This document shows, one piece after another, positions 18,394-26,799 of a stretch of DNA of 64,000 bases. The translations under genes were made by a program, and so were the position numbers. Positions within the stretch are counted from its first letter, which is position 1. Each line of letters starts with the position of its first letter. Location: positions 93,740 through 157,739 of the forward strand of contig DAIDBD010000029.1 in the NCBI GenBank assembly GCA_027310305.1. Reading direction: 5' to 3'. The notes under the pieces are model-generated. The model searched no databases. It had not been told where the DNA came from and saw only the letters and a program-made list of their open reading frames with translations. The DNA is from Herminiimonas sp. GTDB taxonomy: Bacteria; Pseudomonadota; Gammaproteobacteria; Burkholderiales; Burkholderiaceae_D.

Positions 18394-19000
18394 AAACGTA
18401 CTCCCTCCATTCAATATAGCGGCCGACGGCTGGTGCGGCGAGGCGCTGCATGCAGCGTCTCCCAATTTCGATGCGCGGCCTGCGGATGCCGGCATCGACT
18501 TGCTGGTCATTCACAACATCAGCCTGCCGCCCGGCCAGTTCGGCGGCGCGTTTATTACCGATCTGTTTACCAACCGCCTTGATTGCGACGCCCATCCTTA
18601 TTTCGACCGGCTGCGCGCATTGCGGGTATCGGCGCATTTCCTGATCCGGCGCGACGGCGCGGTGATGCAGTTCGTGTCGGCCAACGATCGCGCCTGGCAT
18701 GCCGGCCTGTCGTCGTTTGGCGGACGCGAACGATGCAACGATTTCTCGATCGGCATCGAACTCGAAGGCTCGGACTTCGAACCCTTTGCCGCACCCCAGT
18801 ACCGGATGCTGGCTGCGCTCACGCATGCGCTGCAAAACCGTTATCCATTGACCGATGTGGCGGGACACGAGCATGTCGCCGCCGGGCGCAAAACCGATCC
18901 GGGGCCGTTTTTCGACTGGGCCCGTTATCGCCGCGCGTTAAACGCATACGCATCTCCGGCATTTGCCGGCAGCATATTGCGCTTTCCGAAATTCGCATGA
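18380..19000 (+). CDS. ampD: N-acetyl-anhydromuramyl-L-alanine amidase AmpD
   Basis: 206 residues from ATG 18380, overlapping pilR. AmpD is a cytoplasmic zinc amidase that cuts the peptide from anhydromuropeptides during cell-wall recycling and keeps ampC inducers low. Visible features are the first zinc His in LVIHNISLPP, the SIGIELEGSDFEPF region, and HEHVAAGRKTDPGPFFDW with the remaining zinc ligands and catalytic Lys. No signal peptide is present, as expected for the recycling enzyme. The pilSR-ampD order is typical of the group. Confidence 0.93.
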   Translation: MSQNKNVLPPFNIAADGWCGEALHAASPNFDARPADAGIDLLVIHNISLPPGQFGGAFITDLFTNRLDCDAHPYFDRLRALRVSAHFLIRRDGAVMQFVSANDRAWHAGLSSFGGRERCNDFSIGIELEGSDFEPFAAPQYRMLAALTHALQNRYPLTDVAGHEHVAAGRKTDPGPFFDWARYRRALNAYASPAFAGSILRFPKFA

Positions 19001-19054
19001 AAAGTCAATCGCATCACAACAAAAAAATAAAGGCTTCCTCATTAAAAATAGGTA

Positions 19055-19083
19055 TTGCATCCTGACTTTCCCGGTACTAGAAT
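19055..19083 (+). promoter_or_regulatory. Probable sigma-70 promoter of nrdA
   Basis: TTGCAT at 19055-19060 and TAGAAT at 19078-19083 are spaced by 17 bases. The -10 element lies inside the first NrdR-like palindrome, so repressor binding would block polymerase. Confidence 0.65.
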
Positions 19084-19089
19084 TAGTAC
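19074..19089. promoter_or_regulatory. NrdR box 1
   Basis: GTACTAGAATTAGTAC, an almost perfect 16-base palindrome with the ACTA...TAGT arms of NrdR boxes. It overlaps the -10 element of the nrdA promoter. NrdR is the nucleotide-sensing repressor of ribonucleotide reductase genes. Confidence 0.75.
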
Positions 19090-19104
19090 ATACTATTATC
19101 CAAT

Positions 19105-19120
19105 CTACTAGATATAGTAT
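19105..19120. promoter_or_regulatory. NrdR box 2
   Basis: CTACTAGATATAGTAT, same ACTA...TAGT arms, placed exactly 31 bases after box 1. Pairs of NrdR boxes about three helical turns apart are the known operator layout, which greatly strengthens both calls. Confidence 0.77.
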
Positions 19121-19193
19121 TTTTTGCGATTTCCCCTCTTTGGGCCGTTCCAATAGTTCCTCAACGCAAATGGTGTGGTTTCAAGGTTGGGCG

Positions 19194-19211
19194 GGACCTG
19201 CGGACAGGTCC
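19194..19211 (+). other. Hairpin in the nrdA leader
   Basis: GGACCTG, loop CGGA, CAGGTCC: a perfect 7-base-pair stem. It is followed by TTGTT, too weak a T run for a confident terminator; an attenuator role is only a possibility. Confidence 0.4.
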
Positions 19212-19337
19212 TTGTTAAAAACAATTCCATTAGTGTTCGATGCAGCGCCAGCGTATGAATACGTTTGGGCATGCGCAACACGCGGCAATATTTTCGTGAA
19301 CCCTGGCCGGATCGGGTGTTCTAACAACAACCACAGG

Positions 19338-19354
19338 CGGCAGCAAAGCTGCCG
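19338..19354 (+). other. Hairpin close to the nrdA ribosome-binding site
   Basis: CGGCAGC, loop AAA, GCTGCCG, ending 11 bases before AGGAGG at 19366-19371. It could help expose or shield the translation start. Confidence 0.4.
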
Positions 19355-19375
19355 GCAATAATCCCAGGAGGCTCA

Positions 19376-22294
19376 GTGCACTCATTTCAAGAAATTTCAG
19401 CAAAATCTTCCACTGAATTCGGCGTCGTACCCCCGCTCGCAAATACGCCGGCCTCATCGATGAATCCATCGGTCACGCTGGGCGACTATAAAATCATCCG
19501 CCGCAACGGCGCCGTCGTCGGATTCGAACCATCGAAAATATCGATTGCCGTGACCAAGGCTTTTCTGGCAGTCAACGGCGGTCAGGGCGCCGCCTCCGCG
19601 CGTGTGCGCGAACTGGTCGAGCAATTGACCGGCAATGTCGTGGCAGCGCTGGTGCGCCGCCAGCCGGCCGGCGGCACGTTCCATATAGAAGACATTCAGG
19701 ATCAGGTCGAACTGTCGCTGATGCGTTCCGGCGAACACGACGTGGCGCGCGCGTATGTGCTGTATCGCGCCAGGCGGATGGAAGAGCGTGCGCAGCAACA
19801 GGCCGCCCGGCCCGTTGCCGACTCGCCGCAGCTGCATGTGACCGAAGACGGCCAGCGCCGTCCGCTCGACATGAATCAGGTGCGCGATCTGATTACCGCT
19901 GCCTGCATCGGCCTTGAAAAGCATGTCGATGCCGACGCGATCCTGGCTGAGACCGTCAAGAACCTGTACGACGGCGTGCCGGTTGAAGAGTTGCACAAAT
20001 CGGCTATTCTGGCCGCCCGCGCGCTGATGGAAAAAGATCCGGCGTACAGCACGGTCACTGCGCGCCTGCTGATGCACACGATTCGCAAGGAAGTGTTCGG
20101 CCATGAAGTCGCGCAGGCAGATGCGCCGGCGAACTATCTTGAATACTTCCCGAAATTCATCAAGAAGGGCATCGATGCCGAGTTGCTCGATTCCAAGCTT
20201 GCGCAATTCGACTTGAAAAAACTGGCGGATGCGCTGGTGCCGGAACGCGATCTGCAATTCGGCTATCTTGGCCTGCAAACGCTGTACGACCGTTATTTCC
20301 TGCATATCCGCGACATTCGCATCGAAATGCCGCAAGCGTTTTACATGCGCGTGGCAATGGGCCTGGCGCTCAATGAAATCAACCGCGAAGCGCGCGCGAT
20401 CGAGTTTTACAACCAGTTGTCGAGCTTCGATTTCATGAGTTCGACGCCGACGCTGTTCAATTCCGGCACCTTGCGTTCGCAACTGTCGTCCTGCTACCTG
20501 ACCACGGTGGCGGACGATCTCGACGGCATTTACGAAGCGATCAAGGAAAACGCGCTGCTGGCCAAATACGCGGGCGGCCTGGGCAACGACTGGACGCCGG
20601 TGCGTTCGCTGGGCGCGCATATCAAGGGCACCAACGGCAAATCGCAAGGCGTCGTGCCATTCCTGAAAGTGGTGAACGACACCGCCGTCGCGGTGAACCA
20701 GGGCGGCAAGCGCAAGGGCGCGGTCTGCGCGTATCTCGAAACCTGGCATATGGATATCGAGGAATTCCTCGATCTGCGCAAGAATACCGGCGACGACCGC
20801 CGCCGCACGCATGACATGAATACCGCGAACTGGATTCCCGACCTGTTCATGAAGCGGGTAATGGAAAAAGGCGAGTGGACGCTGTTTTCGCCGAGCGACG
20901 TGACCGACCTCCATGACAAGTTCGGCCGTGCGTTCGAGGAAGCCTACACCGGCTACGAAGCGAAAGCCGCACGCGGCGAAATGCGCCTGTTCAAGAAAGT
21001 ACAGGCGCTCGACCTGTGGCGCAAGATGCTGTCGATGCTGTTCGAAACCGGCCATCCGTGGATCACGTTCAAGGACCCGTGCAATATTCGTTCGCCGCAG
21101 CAACATGTCGGCGTCGTGCACAGCTCGAACCTGTGCACCGAAATCACGCTCAATACCAACGAGTCTGAAATCGCGGTCTGCAATCTCGGTTCGGTCAATC
21201 TGCCGGCCCACATGAAAGACGAAAACGGACAAAAGGTGCTGGATCACGTCAAGCTGCAAAAAACCATCCGCACCGCCATGCGCATGCTCGATAACGTGAT
21301 CGACATCAATTATTACGCGGTCAAGAAAGCGCGCGATTCCAATTTGCGCCATCGTCCGGTCGGCCTGGGCATCATGGGTTTTCAGGATTGCCTGCATATG
21401 ATGCGGGTGCCGTACGCGTCGAAAGAGGCGGTCGAATTCGCCGACCGTTCGATGGAAGCGGTCTGTTATTACGCGTATCTGGCATCGACCGAGCTGGCGG
21501 AAGAACGCGGCCGCTACAGTTCTTACCGCGGTTCTCTGTGGGATCGCGGCATCCTGCCGCACGATTCGCTCAAATTGCTGGCAGAAGAGCGCGGCGGTTA
21601 TTTGGAAGTCGATGCGTCCGAATCCATGGATTGGTCCGTGCTGCGCAGCCGCATCAAGGAGCACGGCATGCGCAATTCGAATTGCGTGGCGATTGCGCCG
21701 ACGGCGACGATTTCCAACATCATCGGCGTCGCCGCCTGCATCGAGCCGACTTACCAGAACCTGTATGTGAAATCGAACCTGTCCGGCGAATTTACCGAGA
21801 TCAACGAATATCTGGTGCGCGACCTGAAGGCGCGCGGCCTGTGGGATGAAGTCATGATCTCCGACCTGAAATATTTCGACGGCAGCCTGGCCAAGATCGA
21901 CCGCATTCCGCAAGACTTGCGCGACATCTATGCGACCGCATTCGAAGTCGAGCCGTTGTGGCTGGTGGAAGCCGCATCGCGCCGTCAGAAATGGATCGAC
22001 CAGGCGCAATCGCTGAATATCTACATGGCGGGCGCATCCGGCAAGAAGCTCGACGAGACCTACAAGCTGGCATGGCTGCGCGGATTGAAGACGACGTATT
22101 ACCTGCGCACCATCGGTGCAACGCATACCGAGAAATCGACTTCCAAGACCGGCGCATTGAATGCGGTGGGGACCGACGGCGGCATGTCGTCCGGTGCATA
22201 TGCCGCACCGGTTGCCGCCGACGATGTGGCAGGGCCGGCGTGCATGTTGCGTCCGGGCGATCCGGGATTCGAGGAATGCGAAGCTTGCCAGTAG
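19376..22294 (+). CDS. nrdA: Ribonucleotide reductase class Ia, alpha subunit
   Basis: 972 residues from GTG 19376, chosen because AGGAGG is just upstream. It reduces ribonucleoside diphosphates to deoxy forms with NrdB. An ATP-cone (about residues 38-135, YKIIRRNGAVVGFEPSKI) for allosteric on/off control is followed by a second cone-like helical segment (about 145-245), as in the long Pseudomonas-type NrdA. The first redox Cys is in SSCYL; the radical-site triad Asn-x-Cys-x-Glu is in SSNLCTEI; the second redox Cys is in AVCNLGSVNL. The C-terminus ends CEACQ, the redox pair reduced by thioredoxin or glutaredoxin. Regulation is probably by NrdR. nrdB follows after 170 bases. Confidence 0.96.
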   Translation: MHSFQEISAKSSTEFGVVPPLANTPASSMNPSVTLGDYKIIRRNGAVVGFEPSKISIAVTKAFLAVNGGQGAASARVRELVEQLTGNVVAALVRRQPAGGTFHIEDIQDQVELSLMRSGEHDVARAYVLYRARRMEERAQQQAARPVADSPQLHVTEDGQRRPLDMNQVRDLITAACIGLEKHVDADAILAETVKNLYDGVPVEELHKSAILAARALMEKDPAYSTVTARLLMHTIRKEVFGHEVAQADAPANYLEYFPKFIKKGIDAELLDSKLAQFDLKKLADALVPERDLQFGYLGLQTLYDRYFLHIRDIRIEMPQAFYMRVAMGLALNEINREARAIEFYNQLSSFDFMSSTPTLFNSGTLRSQLSSCYLTTVADDLDGIYEAIKENALLAKYAGGLGNDWTPVRSLGAHIKGTNGKSQGVVPFLKVVNDTAVAVNQGGKRKGAVCAYLETWHMDIEEFLDLRKNTGDDRRRTHDMNTANWIPDLFMKRVMEKGEWTLFSPSDVTDLHDKFGRAFEEAYTGYEAKAARGEMRLFKKVQALDLWRKMLSMLFETGHPWITFKDPCNIRSPQQHVGVVHSSNLCTEITLNTNESEIAVCNLGSVNLPAHMKDENGQKVLDHVKLQKTIRTAMRMLDNVIDINYYAVKKARDSNLRHRPVGLGIMGFQDCLHMMRVPYASKEAVEFADRSMEAVCYYAYLASTELAEERGRYSSYRGSLWDRGILPHDSLKLLAEERGGYLEVDASESMDWSVLRSRIKEHGMRNSNCVAIAPTATISNIIGVAACIEPTYQNLYVKSNLSGEFTEINEYLVRDLKARGLWDEVMISDLKYFDGSLAKIDRIPQDLRDIYATAFEVEPLWLVEAASRRQKWIDQAQSLNIYMAGASGKKLDETYKLAWLRGLKTTYYLRTIGATHTEKSTSKTGALNAVGTDGGMSSGAYAAPVAADDVAGPACMLRPGDPGFEECEACQ

Positions 22295-22464
22295 ATTTTT
22301 GAGGAGTCAGGCGGAACAAGGCGCTGCCGTACAACCGGATATGGTGCGAAAGCTGACCGGTGTTTTACGGTTGAACAAATCCGGTCATGTAAAAATGCGG
22401 CAGCGATTGAACTATCTGGCGCAAATACCAGACAAATCAAAAGATGGAATAAAGGAAAAGAATA

Positions 22465-23667
22465 ATGCTCTCTTGGGACGATGAAACGACTTCAGCATCC
22501 GCTGCCCGCGCGCCGCAGATGCCGCAGCCACAACTGCAGCCGGCACTGCCGCCTTCGGTCCGTGCGCAGCCGAACGCGCCGTTGCATGACGTTGCATTGA
22601 ACCCGGCGCTGGTCGCCAAGCCCGCCGTAGCCGCGGCCGAAGAAACATCGCGTCGCGTCAATGCCGCCGACAAGCGCATCATCAATGGCAAGACCGACGT
22701 CAACCAGCTGGTGCCGTTCAAATACAAATGGGCGTGGGACAAATATCTGGCCGGCTGCGCCAATCATTGGATGCCGCAGGAAATCAACATGCAGCGCGAC
22801 ATCGAGCTGTGGAAAAATCCGAACGGCCTGACCGAAGACGAGCGCCGCCTGGTCAAGCGCAATCTCGGCTTTTTCGTGACCGCCGATTCGCTGGCCGCCA
22901 ACAATATCGTGCTCGGCACCTACCGCCACATTACCGCGCCGGAATGCCGCCAGTACCTGTTGCGCCAGGCGTTCGAGGAAGCGATTCACACCCACGCCTA
23001 TCAATACATCGTCGAATCGCTCGGCCTGGATGAAGCCGAAATTTTCAATGCGTATCGCGAAGTGGCATCGATCCGCGACAAGGACGAATTCCTGATCCCG
23101 TTCATCGATACGCTGACCGATCCGGGCTTTACCACCGGCACGATGGAAAACGACCAGAAGCTCCTCAAGTCGCTGATCGTTTTCGCCTGCCTGATGGAAG
23201 GCTTGTTCTTCTATGTCGGCTTCACGCAGATACTGGCGCTCGGCCGGCAGAACAAGATGATGGGCGCCGCCGAACAGTATCAATACATCCTGCGCGATGA
23301 ATCGATGCACTGCAACTTCGGCATCGATCTGATCAACACGATCAAGATGGAAAATCCGCATTTGTGGACGCCGGAATTTCGCGACGAGATCAAAGCGTTG
23401 TTTTTCCGTGCAGTAGAGTTGGAATATCGCTACGCAGAGGATACAATGCCGCGTGGAGTGCTCGGATTGAATGCACCGATGTTCAAAGGCTACTTGCGAT
23501 TCATCGCTAATCGCCGCGCACAACAGATCGGTCTCGACCCAATGTTCGGACAGGAAGAAAACCCTTTCCCCTGGATGAGCGAAATGATCGACCTGAAAAA
23601 AGAGCGCAACTTTTTCGAGACGCGCGTCATCGAGTACCAAACCGGTGGCGCTCTCAATTGGGAATAA
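22465..23667 (+). CDS. nrdB: Ribonucleotide reductase class Ia, beta subunit
   Basis: 400 residues, preceded by AAAGGAAAAG. NrdB holds the di-iron centre and tyrosyl radical that start catalysis in NrdA. Iron ligands and the radical Tyr are seen in [13 protein letters not shown] (Glu-x-x-His, with Tyr four residues later) and further ligands in [12 protein letters not shown] and [11 protein letters not shown]. The core is normal. The N-terminus carries an extra Ala/Pro/Gln-rich stretch of about 60 residues ([18 protein letters not shown]) before the family core, which looks disordered. It lies downstream of nrdA on the same strand and is likely in the same operon. Confidence 0.95.
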   Translation: MLSWDDETTSASAARAPQMPQPQLQPALPPSVRAQPNAPLHDVALNPALVAKPAVAAAEETSRRVNAADKRIINGKTDVNQLVPFKYKWAWDKYLAGCANHWMPQEINMQRDIELWKNPNGLTEDERRLVKRNLGFFVTADSLAANNIVLGTYRHITAPECRQYLLRQAFEEAIHTHAYQYIVESLGLDEAEIFNAYREVASIRDKDEFLIPFIDTLTDPGFTTGTMENDQKLLKSLIVFACLMEGLFFYVGFTQILALGRQNKMMGAAEQYQYILRDESMHCNFGIDLINTIKMENPHLWTPEFRDEIKALFFRAVELEYRYAEDTMPRGVLGLNAPMFKGYLRFIANRRAQQIGLDPMFGQEENPFPWMSEMIDLKKERNFFETRVIEYQTGGALNWE

Positions 23668-24154
23668 ATGCGTACGAACAGGCGAGAATAAAAATGTCGT
23701 CGAAGCACGCGAGTCGGCTGGAGTGAGACAAGACGCAGTCGGCATGAGCAGGAACGATAAAAGACTGCAAAAAAAGGAAAGGCACTAACCAAATTTAATG
23801 GACAGTAGAAGACCTAATCGATCTCATCTGTTTGCGCCGCTCCACTCGGTCTTGTCGGGTAAGGCGGCTTTTTCTTCGAAAAATGGTTTGGCTTTTCTGA
23901 AACAGTATTCCGATGCCGGCATTGTTGCCGGCGTTTTTTTTGGCTTTTGCCGCAGCATCGCTGCAAACAAGGCATAGCCAATATGGCTGAAGTGCTGCAT
24001 AAACGAGGAGATGCAGCAGTTCAGCTGGTGCCGAATTCATTAGCGCAAACGACCAGCATGCTTGCGCCGATGAATAATCCACTTGATCCATCGCGATGGG
24101 TCAGGGGGGTTTCCATCTTGTAGCTTGATTTTCCATCACGTGAAGGAGAAACAA
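23668..24154 (+). other. Gap between nrdB and the H1-like gene
   Basis: About 490 bases with no supported gene. A weak stem before CTTTTTC lies near 23836-23875 and a good terminator at 23915-23941. The stretch 23942-24154 holds the H1-like promoter region; its ribosome-binding site is GAAGGAG at 24141-24148. A small RNA ending at the terminator is possible but not shown. Confidence 0.5.
23915..23941 (+). terminator. Intrinsic terminator downstream of nrdB
   Basis: GCCGGC, six-base loop, GCCGGC, then G and eight T residues. It is about 250 bases past the nrdB stop, so the transcript has a long 3' tail or another short RNA ends here. Confidence 0.82.
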
Positions 24155-24427
24155 ATGGCAACAGCAGCAAAAAAATCCGCAGCGAAGAAGCCCGCTGCAA
24201 AAAAGGCCGCTCCAGCGAAAAAAGCAGCAGCTCCTAAAAAAGCGGCAGCCAAGAAGCCGGTAGCGAAAAAAGCAGCAGCTCCCAAAAAAGCGGCAGCCAA
24301 AAAAGCCGCCCCTAAAAAGGCAGCGGCCAAGAAGCCGGCAGTGAAACCTGCTGCTGCGGCGCCCGCTGTAAAGACAGTGCTGAATCCGGCAGCGGCCTGG
24401 CCGTTTCCAACCGGCACCCGTCCGTAA
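24155..24427 (+). CDS. Histone H1-like Lys/Ala-rich protein
   Basis: 90 residues started at ATG 24155 after GAAGGAG. Almost the whole protein is made of AAKK, PAKKAA and APKKAA repeats, with a short C-terminal non-repetitive tail, KTVLNPAAAWPFPTGTRP. Such proteins resemble the C-terminal domain of eukaryotic H1, chlamydial HctB and AlgP, and bind DNA without strong sequence preference. Repeat number often differs between strains. It shares repeat type with the tail of the SWIB protein at 6986. A strong terminator follows. Confidence 0.85.
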   Translation: MATAAKKSAAKKPAAKKAAPAKKAAAPKKAAAKKPVAKKAAAPKKAAAKKAAPKKAAAKKPAVKPAAAAPAVKTVLNPAAAWPFPTGTRP

Positions 24428-24469
24428 TACCAAGCTCGCTTGGAAGCCTGATTAACTTCAGGCACAATG

Positions 24470-24508
24470 CCCGCTGTATGGCCTCGTGCCATGCAGCGGG
24501 TTTTTTTT
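24470..24508 (+). terminator. Intrinsic terminator after the H1-like gene
   Basis: CCCGCTGTATGGC (24470-24482) pairs with GCCATGCAGCGGG (24488-24500) with one mismatch, followed by eight T residues. It also sits just before the yggT start, so yggT needs its own promoter or read-through. Confidence 0.88.
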
Positions 24509-24520
24509 GGGAGAGTCGCC

Positions 24521-25063
24521 GTGTTGTACAGCATTTTTACGCTAATAGTCGATACCGTTGCCAGCGTGGTTGGCGGCATTTTATTGCTGCGCTTCTGGAT
24601 GCAGGCGATCCGGGTGCGCCCGCCTTCTTCAATCGCGCAATTCATGTTTCAGCTGACCGACTGGCTGGTGACGCCGTTGCGGCGGATACTGCCCGGGATT
24701 GGAGGCTATGACTGGGCAAGCCTGGCCGGCGCTTTTCTGATAGCGCTGCTGTCGGTGGTTCTGGGTTTGTGGATCATGTCGTCTCTGTCAGTCGAAACAG
24801 TCCTGCTGCTGGCGGTGCTGCGTCTCGCCCAATGGATACTTTACGGCTTTATGGGATTGATCCTGATTGAAGTTGTGTTCAGTTGGGTGAACCCGCACGC
24901 GCCGCTGGCGCCTTTGGTCCAGGCGCTGACTGATCCGTTGATGCGGCCGTTGCGCAGGGTGATCCCGCTAATCGGCAATATTGATTTGTCGCCGCTCGCG
25001 GCTTTCTTGTTGCTGCGCATTGCACTTTATCTGGTGAGCGCATTGATTCTTCCACTTGCATGA
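24521..25063 (+). CDS. yggT: YggT-family integral membrane protein
   Basis: 180 residues from GTG 24521, placed after the terminator and GGGAG; an ATG 18 codons upstream lies inside the terminator stem and is rejected. Two YggT repeats are visible, each with hydrophobic helices and a conserved segment: DWLVTPLRRILPGIGGYDWA and then DPLMRPLRRVIPLIGNIDLSP. The family is membrane-embedded, and has been linked to osmotic tolerance and, in Gram-positives, to cell division (YlmG). The start of yggU overlaps the stop, a common pairing. Confidence 0.88.
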   Translation: MLYSIFTLIVDTVASVVGGILLLRFWMQAIRVRPPSSIAQFMFQLTDWLVTPLRRILPGIGGYDWASLAGAFLIALLSVVLGLWIMSSLSVETVLLLAVLRLAQWILYGFMGLILIEVVFSWVNPHAPLAPLVQALTDPLMRPLRRVIPLIGNIDLSPLAAFLLLRIALYLVSALILPLA

Positions 25064-25383
25064 AACAGGATTGGTGCTGCGCGTTGCCGGCAGGCGTACG
25101 CGTGGCGGTGCAAATCATGCCGAACGCCAGGAAAAATGAAGTGATCGGTCTTTTCGACGACGCGCTCAAGATACGGTTGCAGGCGCAGCCGGTTGATGGC
25201 AAGGCGAATGATGCGCTGATCCGCTTTTTTGCCGATATGCTGGGCATACCAAAAAGTTTGGTACTGCTAGTGGTGTGCTTCGCGAGCAAACGAAAAATAC
25301 TCGAAATTCATGCGCAGCATTTAACGGTGGACGCAGTTCAAAAAGCGCTGCTTCCGTCCATGATATCTAATGCGCCACCGTGA
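25060..25383 (+). CDS. yggU: YggU/DUF167-family protein
   Basis: 107 residues. DUF167 core: VQIMPNARKNEVIGLFDDALKIRLQAQPVDGKAN, then ALIRFFADMLGIPKS and a short basic strand. A small conserved alpha/beta protein of unknown biochemical role. Start ATG overlaps yggT by 4 bases, so the two are coupled. Its 3' end overlaps the convergent lipoprotein gene by 17 bases. Confidence 0.86.
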   Translation: MKQDWCCALPAGVRVAVQIMPNARKNEVIGLFDDALKIRLQAQPVDGKANDALIRFFADMLGIPKSLVLLVVCFASKRKILEIHAQHLTVDAVQKALLPSMISNAPP

Positions 25384-25735
25384 CATTGCCATTGGAAGTG
25401 ATGACTTTCACCGGTTCACCGACGCGAAATATTTCGCTGGACTCAACATCGTAGACAGATAGGTCGCCGTCATCGAAGCGTACCGTCAATCGGGTAACGC
25501 TTTTGGCGCTGCTTGCGTTGCCGATCCGTTGTCCTGCAATGCCGCCGGCGACCGCACCAACCGCAGAATGCCGATTGTCGCTGAAAGCAATATCGCGCAC
25601 ATCGATCACATAGCCCTTTTGCACCAGGGTGCTGCCTTGAGTTGATCCGGTAGGCGGCAGTGGTTGAGACGGCGAAGCGCAACCGGCCAACAATGCTGCG
25701 GCGAGGGTAGAAACTGCCGGCAGGAAAATCCGCAT
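25367..25735 (-). CDS. Outer-membrane lipoprotein with glycine-zipper segment, SlyB-like
   Basis: 122 residues with a lipoprotein signal: hydrophobic segment then LLAGC, so Cys near residue 19 would be acylated. A glycine-zipper motif, AVGAVAGGIAGQRIGN, typical of SlyB/Pcp-like proteins, lies near residues 58-73, followed by a beta-rich RLTVRFDDGDLSVYDV domain. It likely sits at the inner face of the outer membrane. SlyB homologs respond to envelope or divalent-cation stress; no such control can be read here. Confidence 0.8.
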   Translation of the reverse strand: MRIFLPAVSTLAAALLAGCASPSQPLPPTGSTQGSTLVQKGYVIDVRDIAFSDNRHSAVGAVAGGIAGQRIGNASSAKSVTRLTVRFDDGDLSVYDVESSEIFRVGEPVKVITSNGNVTVAH

Positions 25736-25776
25736 ACAACCTCCTTGCCTATCGGATTACGCGGCGCACTGACAAA

Positions 25777-26709
25777 TCAAAACCGGTAGCCGAATTCCTT
25801 TTGAAAGCGCTCTTCTATTTCTGCAATGGCCGGCGCGTGATTTTGCCCGCCTTGATGGCCGATCTTGATGGCGCCCATCAAACTGGCCAGACGGCCGGTG
25901 GTGATCCAATCCATATCGTTGGTCAAACCGAACAGCATGCCGGCGCGAAAAGCATCTCCGCAACCGGTAGGATCAATCACCTGATCCACCCTGATGCATG
26001 GAATATCGATACGCCGGCCGCCGGTAAATATCTCCGCGCCTTGTTCGCCGCGCGTGACCACCAGCGCAGATACGCGTTGCGCAATCTGTTCCAGCGTCAG
26101 TCCGGTGCGTTCGATCAGCAACTCCGCTTCATAATCATTGACTGCGACATAAGTGGCGAGTTCAATGAAGCGTTCGAGTTCGGCGCCATTGAACATCGGC
26201 AAGCCTTGACCCGGATCGAAAATGAAAGGCACATCCAGTTCGGCGCAATCCTGCGCATGCTGCAGCATGCCGTCGCGGCCGTCGGGCGCAATGATGGCGA
26301 GCTTGACCGGGCCGGCATCCGCGATCCTGTTCCGGTGCGAGTGCGTCATCGCGCCTGGATGAAATGCCGTAATCTGGTTGCTGTCGGCATCGGTCGTGAT
26401 GAACGCTTGCGCCGTATAGGATGCGTCGATGGTCCGAATGCATTGCCGCGAAATCGCAAGGCGCTCAAGACGGTCGAGATAAGGCGCGCCATCCTGCCCG
26501 ATGGTGGCCATGATCAGCGGATCGCCATTCAGCAGCTTCAGGTTATAAGCGATATTGCCGGCGCAGCCGCCGAATTCGCGCCGGATGCTTGGCACTAAAA
26601 AGGCCACATTTACTTTGTGCAATTGATCCGCCAGTAACGCTTCGGAGAAACGGCCGTCGAACGACATGATGGTATCGAAAGCAAGTGAGCCGCAGATCAG
26701 GGATGTCAT
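25777..26709 (-). CDS. PfkB-family carbohydrate/nucleoside kinase
   Basis: 310 residues of the ribokinase/PfkB fold. The N-terminal signature REFGGCAGNIAYNLKLL near residue 43 and the C-terminal DPTGCGDAFRAGM near residue 250, with its anion hole and catalytic Asp, are both present. Substrate cannot be fixed: similar betaproteobacterial proteins are often labelled adenosine kinase or generic sugar kinase. The gene is downstream of the zinc-ribbon protein on the same strand. The upstream gap of about 90 bases leaves operon membership open. Confidence 0.82.
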   Translation of the reverse strand: MTSLICGSLAFDTIMSFDGRFSEALLADQLHKVNVAFLVPSIRREFGGCAGNIAYNLKLLNGDPLIMATIGQDGAPYLDRLERLAISRQCIRTIDASYTAQAFITTDADSNQITAFHPGAMTHSHRNRIADAGPVKLAIIAPDGRDGMLQHAQDCAELDVPFIFDPGQGLPMFNGAELERFIELATYVAVNDYEAELLIERTGLTLEQIAQRVSALVVTRGEQGAEIFTGGRRIDIPCIRVDQVIDPTGCGDAFRAGMLFGLTNDMDWITTGRLASLMGAIKIGHQGGQNHAPAIAEIEERFQKEFGYRF

Positions 26710-26799
26710 AAAAATGCACCGGGTGAATTGAATGAAATTTGTTGTTGAACGCTGCAGCCGGAAAATTGGCGGCGCCGCTCGACATACGCTATTGGATGC

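Larger units (their letters stand above)
19001..19375 (+). other. Upstream region and long leader of nrdA
   Basis: Contains a promoter with two NrdR-like boxes (19055-19120), then about 285 transcribed bases before the nrdA start. The leader has two hairpins, at 19194-19211 and 19338-19354. No open reading frame of note and no B12-box were seen. Confidence 0.6.

Noticed and set aside
19121..19375. Adenosylcobalamin riboswitch in the nrdA leader
   Set aside because: No B12-box and the reductase is class Ia, which does not use B12.
19454..22126. Open frame of 890 codons antisense to nrdA
   Set aside because: nrdA is unmistakable with all catalytic residues; the antisense frame is a by-product of GC-rich codon use and shows no domain.
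23795..24091. 98-codon minus-strand frame in the nrdB/H1 gap
   Set aside because: Runs through a terminator stem and has no recognisable motif or start signal.
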